Shown here in pieces: positions 6,324 through 10,907 of a DNA stretch of 10,907 bases. Source of the stretch: Eubacteriales bacterium (lineage in GTDB: Bacteria > Bacillota_A > Clostridia > Christensenellales > Aristaeellaceae); assembly GCA_028692205.1 (NCBI GenBank), contig JAQUXV010000037.1:1-10907 (forward strand), read 5' to 3'. The notes beneath the pieces were generated by a model, which made no database searches, was not told the origin of the DNA, and worked only from the letters and a program-made list of their open reading frames with translations. Position 1 is the first letter of the stretch, and every line of letters starts with the position of its first letter. A program made the translations under genes and the position numbers.

Positions 6324-6563
6324 CGAACGGACCGGCCGGGCACCTATCAGCATATCATAAGCGAAACGACGAGGGGTGGGAAGCAACTGCTTCCTGCCCA
6401 TAGCTTGGAAAAGAGCTCATTTTTATAAGTGCCAGCGGAGGACCAACGCCTTCCGCTGGCATTTGTATCGATCGGCTTTGCCGGTTGAGCGCGGTGCTTG
6501 TGGCTTGCCTGCAAACAACCCTCGCGAATTGAAAAAGTGGTAAAAGCAACTCTTTTTAACGGT
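6324..6563. other. Gene-free spacer between convergent pstA and pheT, with hairpins
   Basis: No supported gene. A hairpin around 6374-6400 has the core GGGAAGCAACTGCTTCC (6378-6394). A second, 12 bp with one bulge, pairs 6430-6441 with 6449-6461 and has AAG/TTT extensions. No promoter was recognised. Because the flanking genes converge, these may be extra transcription-ending stems for either strand. Confidence 0.45.
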
Positions 6564-6596
6564 AAAGGGCGGGAAGCAACTGCTTCCCGCCCCTTT
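6564..6596 (-). terminator. Probable terminator of pheST
   Basis: Positions 6567-6578 pair perfectly with 6581-6592 (12 bp, GC-rich), and AAA/TTT pairs extend the stem past a bulged C at 6593. It lies 34 nt beyond the pheT stop. On the minus strand the stem runs out into only a short U-run (CCCTTTACC), so it is weaker than a textbook terminator. The core GGGAAGCAACTGCTTCC is shared with the hairpin at 6378-6394. Confidence 0.6.
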
Positions 6597-6629
6597 GCGG
6601 CATTGTACGGGTCACTGGAAGGTTCCGGC

Positions 6630-9017
6630 TCAGCGGATCACCGCGCCGTATTGCGCGGCACAGCTGCGCTGCACTTTTTCCATGGCTTTGGTGATTTCCG
6701 GCTCGGTCAGGGTGTGATCGGGCGCACGGAATACCAGCGAGAAGGCGACGCTCTTTTTGCCTTCGCCGACCTGCGCGCCGCGGTAGACATCGAACATCTC
6801 GATGGATTCCAGCAGTTTGCCGCCCGCGCGGCGCATGGCGGCCATCAGCGGGCCGACGGCAACGGCATCGTCCATCACAAGGGCAAGATCGCGCGCGACG
6901 CTGGGATAACGGGGGAGCGGCGAAAGCTCGCCCATGGGCACGGCGTTGTCCAGCAGCGCCTGCAGGTTCAACTCCGCCAGCACAGCGCGCTTGGGAAGGT
7001 CGAAGGCTTCCAGCACATCTGGGTGGATCTCGCCGACCTGCGCATATACGGTATCGCCGTTTACCAGTCTGGCGCTGCGGCCCGGATGGTAGTATGCGTC
7101 CGCGCCGGGTTCTACCTCGCAATGGACGCCCTCTGCGTACAGGATCGCATCCAGCGCCCCGCGTACGGAGAAGAAATCCGCGTTTTCGCCGTAGCTGCCG
7201 AGGCAAAGGGTTTGTGTTTCCGCCGGAAGCCCTTCCGCCGTGGGCTGGTGCTGGTCGAATACCGCCGCCGCTTCGTATAGGCTGGCTTCCGCCGTGCCGT
7301 GGTTCATGTTGAAAGACAGGGTTTTCAGCATGTCCGGCGCAAGCGTCGGGCGCATCACGGCGGTGTCTTCGCCCAGCGGATTGCGGATCGCCATCGGGTC
7401 GAGGCGGGGGTCGCCTTCCGGAAGCCCCAGCTTTTCGATTTGCTTCACGCTCAGAAAGCTGTAATTCATAATCTCGATATAGCCCATGCCCTGCAGAATG
7501 CGGCCGATGCGGTTGATCAGCTTCAACATCGGCGTGGTGCCGCCCTGCGTGGTTTCGCCGCGCAGACGGGTGCAGCCGATATGGTTGAACCCATAGATAC
7601 GAAGCACTTCCTCGCACAGGTCCGCCTCACCCTCCACATCGCTGCGGAAAGGGGGCGGCGTAACGGTGAGAGTATCCCCGTTCCGCGAGACCTTGAAGAA
7701 AAGCTTCTCCAGAATTTCCACCATGGCCTCGGCGGGAATTTCCACGCCCGCGCGCTCCGAAATACGAGCCACGCTCGCGGTCAGCGTTGGCTGGGTTTCG
7801 GGGTTGGGGTACAGGTCAATGCAGCCGCCGACCACGTCGCCAGCGTCCAGCAGGTTTACGAGCATGCAGGCGCGATTCAGCGCGTCCATCACGGTCGCGG
7901 GGGCTACGCCGCGCTCGAACCGGCCGCTGGCCTCGGTGCGCATGCCCAGCGCGCGGCTGGTCAGCCGGATCGCGGTGCGGTCGAAGCTGGCGCATTCGAA
8001 CATAACCTCGGTGGTACCTTCGATAATCTCGCTTTCCTCGCCGCCCATGATGCCCGCAAGCCCGGTGGCGCGACTCTCATCGCAGATTACCAGATCGTCG
8101 GTGCGCAGACCGCGCTGCTCGCCGTCCAGCGTGGTAAGGGTTTCGCCCTCGTGCGCGCGGCGTACGATGATTTTACGTCCGCGCACCTTGCTGAGGTCGA
8201 AAGCGTGCATGGGATGGCCGTATTCAATCATTACGAAGTTGGTGATGTCCACGATGTTGTTGATGGAGCGAAGCCCAGCGCCGTACAGATAACGGCGCAG
8301 CCACTGCGGGCTGGGGCCGATGCGCACATTTTTAATCACGCGCGCGGCGTAGCGGGGACAAAGATCGGGATCTTCCACACGGATATCCACTTCGTTATGG
8401 ATATCGCCGCCCGCTTCCTTCACGTCCAGTTTCGGGCCCTGGAACGCGGTGCCGAGCGCCGCGGCGGTTTCCCGCGCCACGCCGAGCGCGCACAGGCAAT
8501 CCGGCCGGTTGGCGAGGATCTCGAAGTCCACCGTCGCATCGTTAAGACCCAGAATGGGCTTTACGTCGCTGCCGACAGGATAATCCTCATTGAAAATCAA
8601 CAGCCCTTCGTCGCCGACGCTAGGGTACAGCTCGCCCGGCACGTTCAGTTCGGTGGCGGCGCAGAGCATGCCTTCGCTCGTCATGCCGCGAAGCTTGCTT
8701 TTCTTAATCGTCATGCCGCCCGGCAGCGTGGCGCCGTCCAACGCCGTAGGGACCAGAACACCCGCGGCCACATTGGGCGCGCCGCAGACGATTTCCAGCG
8801 GCATTTCGCCGCCGACGTCCACGGTACACTGGTGCAGGTGCGTGCCTTCCACATCCGTACAGGTCAGCACACGGCCAACGACTACCTTGTTAATCTCCGC
8901 GCCCAGTTCTTCCACGCCCTCTACGGCGGTGCCGGACATGATCATACGGCTTTCGTATTCCTTGGGGGTTACGGGAATTTCCACATAATCCCGAAGCATA
9001 TTCATGGATAATTTCAT
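6630..9017 (-). CDS. pheT: Phenylalanine-tRNA ligase beta subunit PheT
   Basis: The 795-residue subunit joins PheS in the cytoplasmic alpha2-beta2 enzyme that charges tRNA-Phe. Its size is that of the long bacterial form. The order of parts is: N-terminal segment MKLSMNMLRDYVEI; tRNA-binding OB domain at about 40-150 (VVVGRV, IVCGAPNV, SKLRGMTSEGMLCA); B3/B4 editing region beginning near ILANRPDCL (167-175) and including the FVMIEYGHPMHAFD segment; B5 domain (FFKVSRNGDTLTVTPPPFR); a class II-like catalytically inactive core (INRIGRILQGMGYIEIMNYSF); and a C-terminal anticodon-binding FDX-ACB domain at about 702-795 (LPRYPSVARDLALVM). The ATG at 9017 follows GGAGG (9026-9030) by 8 nt. It lies 22 nt after pheS in the same T-box-controlled operon. 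It is complete, with no frameshift seen. Confidence 0.97.
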   Translation of the reverse strand: MKLSMNMLRDYVEIPVTPKEYESRMIMSGTAVEGVEELGAEINKVVVGRVLTCTDVEGTHLHQCTVDVGGEMPLEIVCGAPNVAAGVLVPTALDGATLPGGMTIKKSKLRGMTSEGMLCAATELNVPGELYPSVGDEGLLIFNEDYPVGSDVKPILGLNDATVDFEILANRPDCLCALGVARETAAALGTAFQGPKLDVKEAGGDIHNEVDIRVEDPDLCPRYAARVIKNVRIGPSPQWLRRYLYGAGLRSINNIVDITNFVMIEYGHPMHAFDLSKVRGRKIIVRRAHEGETLTTLDGEQRGLRTDDLVICDESRATGLAGIMGGEESEIIEGTTEVMFECASFDRTAIRLTSRALGMRTEASGRFERGVAPATVMDALNRACMLVNLLDAGDVVGGCIDLYPNPETQPTLTASVARISERAGVEIPAEAMVEILEKLFFKVSRNGDTLTVTPPPFRSDVEGEADLCEEVLRIYGFNHIGCTRLRGETTQGGTTPMLKLINRIGRILQGMGYIEIMNYSFLSVKQIEKLGLPEGDPRLDPMAIRNPLGEDTAVMRPTLAPDMLKTLSFNMNHGTAEASLYEAAAVFDQHQPTAEGLPAETQTLCLGSYGENADFFSVRGALDAILYAEGVHCEVEPGADAYYHPGRSARLVNGDTVYAQVGEIHPDVLEAFDLPKRAVLAELNLQALLDNAVPMGELSPLPRYPSVARDLALVMDDAVAVGPLMAAMRRAGGKLLESIEMFDVYRGAQVGEGKKSVAFSLVFRAPDHTLTEPEITKAMEKVQRSCAAQYGAVIR

Positions 9018-9039
9018 ATCGTTTTCCTCCCTTCGCCCG

Positions 9040-10068
9040 TCAGCGCAGCTGGCCCAGCAGCCGCGCGTCGCCCTCGTAAAGCAAACGCATATCGCGAATG
9101 CCGTAACGGCGCATCGCGAGGCGCTCCAAGCCGATGCCGAAGGCGAAGCCGCTGTATTTTTGGCTGTCGATGCCGCACATTTCCAGCACGCGCGGGTTCA
9201 CCATGCCGCTGCCCAGCACTTCGATCCAGCCCGTATCCTTGCAGATGCGGCAGCCCTTGCCGTGGCAGGCGGAGCAGGTTAAGTCCACCTCGGCGCTCGG
9301 CTCGGTGAAGGGGAAGAAGCTCGGCCGGAACCGGGTGGAGACGTCCTGCCCATACATGTGCTTGGCAAACGCATCCAGCGTGCCGCGCAGATCGGCCATG
9401 GTGACGTGCTCGTCCACTACCAGCCCTTCCATCTGGTGGAATACGGGGCTGTGCGTGGCGTCCACCTCGTCGGCGCGGTACACGCGGCCGGGGCAGATGA
9501 TGCGGATGGGCGGCTTGCGGGTGAGCATCGCGCGCGCCTGCATGGGGCTGGTATGCGTGCGGAGCACCACGTTGTCGTCCATGTAGAAGGTATCCTGCGC
9601 GTCGCGCGCCGGATGGTTTTTGGGAATGTTCATCAGCTCGAAGTTATAATGGTCCAGCTCCACTTCGGGGCCCTGCATCACCTCGAACCCCATGCCGGTG
9701 AAGCACTCGATGAGGTCGTTCATCACCAGCGTGATCGGGTGGGAAGCGCCGATTTTCGGCATCGGGCGCGGCTCGGTAACGTCGATGGTTTCGCGCTTCA
9801 AAGCCTCGTCCCGCTCCAGCCTGCGCAAGCGCGCGGCGGTCTGGTCCATCTGCTCGGTCAGCCACGTGCGGGCTTCGTTAATCTGCGCGCCCACCGCGGG
9901 GCGCTCCTCCGGCGAAAGCTGGCCCAAGCCCTTTAACAGGGCGGTCAGCTCGCCTTTTTTACCCAGCACGCGCACCCGCAGCGCATCCAGCGCGGCGGTG
10001 CCGTCGACCTGCGCAAGCTCCTCGCTCGCCTTTTGTTTGATTCCCAACAAGGTATCCGTAACAGCCAT
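9040..10068 (-). CDS. pheS: Phenylalanine-tRNA ligase alpha subunit PheS
   Basis: The 342-residue catalytic subunit activates phenylalanine with ATP and transfers it to tRNA-Phe. A coiled-coil N-terminal arm (about 1-90) precedes the class II synthetase core. Motif 1 lies around GASHPITLVMNDLI (107-120); motif 2 around RTHTSPMQAR (170-179) and PGRVYRADEVDATHSPVFHQ (193-212); motif 3 at FGIGLERLAM (310-319). A four-cysteine knuckle (C265, C268, C273, C276), found in many bacterial PheS proteins, probably binds zinc. The ATG at 10068 follows AGGAGG (10077-10082) by 8 nt. The reading frame stays open far upstream, but that part is the T-box leader and is not translated. It is first in the pheST operon. 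Confidence 0.97.
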   Translation of the reverse strand: MAVTDTLLGIKQKASEELAQVDGTAALDALRVRVLGKKGELTALLKGLGQLSPEERPAVGAQINEARTWLTEQMDQTAARLRRLERDEALKRETIDVTEPRPMPKIGASHPITLVMNDLIECFTGMGFEVMQGPEVELDHYNFELMNIPKNHPARDAQDTFYMDDNVVLRTHTSPMQARAMLTRKPPIRIICPGRVYRADEVDATHSPVFHQMEGLVVDEHVTMADLRGTLDAFAKHMYGQDVSTRFRPSFFPFTEPSAEVDLTCSACHGKGCRICKDTGWIEVLGSGMVNPRVLEMCGIDSQKYSGFAFGIGLERLAMRRYGIRDMRLLYEGDARLLGQLR

Positions 10069-10132
10069 TCGCTCTTCCTCCTTTGAGAATGAGAACGTGT
10101 CCGAATTTGAGAAGCGGCTTTTTTTCGGTACG

Positions 10133-10173
10133 AAAAAAGCCCTCGCCCCATTGCGTACGCATGGGACGAAGGC
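10133..10173 (-). terminator. T-box-controlled intrinsic terminator of pheST
   Basis: Positions 10173-10161 pair with 10151-10139 (13 bp with two G-U pairs), followed by six U's (10138-10133). The 5' arm contains CGTCCC, which instead pairs with the T-box GGG region in the antiterminated state. This is the off-switch of the leader. Confidence 0.9.
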
Positions 10174-10418
10174 ATAAAGCCGCGTTGTACCACCCAAATT
10201 CCATCTTGCGGTTACCCGCAGAATGCTCTCGCTTGTTAACGGGGTGTGCTGATCCCCGGTTTTGCTTACAGGCTTGCGCTTTCGGCGAAACGGCATCGGA
10301 AGGGAATTTCCCGCTTGCGGAATGGAAAGCTTGCAGCAAACGCTTCCCTCTCTGAAAACCGCAAAGGCGCGGGCTTTGGTCTTCGTCATCGCCTTTGGCC
10401 CGGACCATGTCCGGGATT
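10133..10418 (-). promoter_or_regulatory. T-box riboswitch leader of pheST
   Basis: On the minus strand the T-box sequence GGGTGGTACAACGCG (10195-10181) precedes the terminator, and UGGU can pair with the acceptor end of uncharged tRNA (U matches an A discriminator). Upstream are the Stem I marks: GGCGATGACGAAG starting near 10393, the AGAGAGGGAAGC motif, and a GTTTGCTGC GNUG-type apical loop, with GGCGA pairing to TCGCC (10288-10284) at the base. UUC phenylalanine codons lie on the 3' side of Stem I at 10301-10299 and 10306-10304, either of which could be the specifier. With uncharged tRNA-Phe the antiterminator forms and pheST is read. A 7-bp hairpin (10399-10405 with 10409-10415) caps the 5' end before Stem I. 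Confidence 0.92.
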
Positions 10419-10424
10419 GGAGAA

Positions 10425-10453
10425 ATTATAGCATAAGATATGGCAGGTTGCAA
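10425..10453 (-). promoter_or_regulatory. Promoter of the pheST T-box transcript
   Basis: On the minus strand TTGCAA (10453-10448) is followed after 17 bp by a perfect TATAAT (10430-10425) with an extended TGC just upstream. The start falls near 10418, so the leader is about 350 nt to the pheS ATG. The -35 box begins only 11 nt beyond the stop of the upstream small gene. Confidence 0.85.
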
Positions 10454-10464
10454 GTGCTAAAGGC

Positions 10465-10806
10465 TTATTCCGCCTTGTACTTCTCAAGCGAACGCACCGC
10501 CGCAAGCAGATCGTCCATCTGCGCTTTATTTTGCGCGAGTAGAAGATCCATATCGGCGTGAACCGAGTCGGCATGGCCGGCAATATCGCCAAAATTATAA
10601 ATGAAAAGTCCATTTACCCAGGAAAGCAGAGAACCGATTACCATAATCAGGATGCCGGGGACAACCATCGAACTTCTGGCATAGTAATACCCCATGGAGG
10701 CACCGCCGGAGATCATTACAAAGCCTGCGATGACGGATGCAAAAATGCCGATCCAAGTAACGATTTTCGCCCATACCTTGATTTTCGCGCTTGCGTTCTC
10801 AAACAT
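10465..10806 (-). CDS. Small two-helix membrane protein of unknown function
   Basis: This 113-residue protein is not recognised as a named family. Residues about 10-34 (VWAKIVTWIGIFASVIAGFVMI) and about 46-71 (SSMVVPGILIMVIGSLLSWVNGLFIY) form two hydrophobic helices joined by a short glycine/tyrosine-rich loop (SGGASMGYYYAR). The remaining 40 residues are an acidic, helical cytoplasmic tail (HADMDLLLAQNKAQMDDLLAAVRSLEKYKAE) that looks like a coiled coil and could mediate self-association. The ATG at 10806 follows AAGGAG (AGGAG at 10816-10820) by 9 nt. It has its own promoter and a palindrome at the start point. No terminator separates it from pheST, so some read-through into the T-box leader is possible. 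The gene is convincing; the function is unknown. Confidence 0.8.
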   Translation of the reverse strand: MFENASAKIKVWAKIVTWIGIFASVIAGFVMISGGASMGYYYARSSMVVPGILIMVIGSLLSWVNGLFIYNFGDIAGHADSVHADMDLLLAQNKAQMDDLLAAVRSLEKYKAE

Positions 10807-10843
10807 TTGCCTACACTCCTTTTTAATTGTTCCTTGAATGAAA

Positions 10844-10858
10844 TACCATATTATGGTA
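10844..10858. promoter_or_regulatory. Palindromic operator candidate at the start point of the small membrane gene
   Basis: TACCATA (10844-10850) and TATGGTA (10852-10858) form a perfect 7-bp inverted repeat around one T. It abuts the -10 box and covers the predicted transcription start, a classic repressor position. It could also form a small 5' RNA hairpin. Confidence 0.5.
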
Positions 10859-10886
10859 AGTATATCAAAACGAGTTCTTTTGTCAA
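10859..10886 (-). promoter_or_regulatory. Promoter of the small membrane protein gene
   Basis: On the minus strand a perfect TTGACA (10886-10881) is followed after 16 bp by TATACT (10864-10859). The start would fall near 10852, inside the palindrome, giving a leader of about 45 nt. Confidence 0.8.
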
Positions 10887-10907
10887 GGTAAATAGGGCAG
10901 AGAGTGA

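Noticed and set aside
6498..7280. A 260-codon frame on the plus strand at the 3' end of pheT
   Set aside because: It lies largely antisense to conserved pheT codons, crosses the pheST terminator hairpin, and shows no protein family features.
7299..9011. A 570-codon open frame on the plus strand opposite pheT
   Set aside because: It is a reading-frame shadow of the GC-rich pheT gene: the protein is rich in His, Ala, Arg and Gly without a family motif, and pheT is complete with clear domains.
10069..10389. A longer PheS with about 107 extra N-terminal residues
   Set aside because: The added part is the T-box and terminator sequence; the ATG at 10068 has a strong AGGAGG at correct spacing and gives the normal family length.

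Overview
This window looks like a chromosomal segment from a moderately GC-rich member of the Bacillota (Firmicutes), most likely a clostridial lineage. The evidence is strong AGGAGG-type ribosome binding sites, a T-box leader in front of pheST, a yjdF-type leader in front of a YjdF (DUF2992) gene, and an 11-bp-periodic Pho box of the PhoP type in front of pstS. No mobile element, CRISPR array, rRNA or tRNA was found. The genes are mostly ordinary; the interest is in the RNA leaders, hairpins and operator-like sites between them.

Layout. Positions 42-932 (+) encode a DUF89-family protein (damage-control phosphatase type). A promoter at 989-1017 then drives a leader of about 115 nt whose 3' hairpin buries the Shine-Dalgarno of the yjdF gene (1140-1553, +). 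A perfect 30-bp inverted repeat (1560-1620) separates yjdF from a convergent VanZ-RDD fusion membrane protein (1700-2950, -), which has its own sigma-A-type promoter. After a 443-nt divergent intergenic region comes a phosphate-uptake operon: pstS (3394-4263), pstC (4357-5295) and pstA (5292-6200), all on +. It is preceded by a three-repeat Pho box and has two hairpins between pstS and pstC. The ATPase gene pstB and the regulator phoU, which usually follow, are absent here. The next 429 nt carry no gene but hold four hairpin structures, two with the same 17-nt core.

The minus strand then carries pheS (9040-10068) and pheT (6630-9017), the two subunits of phenylalanyl-tRNA synthetase. They form an operon under a tRNA-sensing T-box leader (about 10133-10418) with a clear promoter and terminator. 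At the right edge is a short two-helix membrane protein gene (10465-10806, -), with a near-consensus promoter and a palindrome over the predicted transcription start.

How the parts work together: the pst genes import phosphate under probable PhoP control. PheST charges tRNA-Phe and is switched on by uncharged tRNA. yjdF is probably switched by small aromatic ligands at the level of translation. The DUF89, VanZ-RDD and small membrane genes have no assigned pathway from context.
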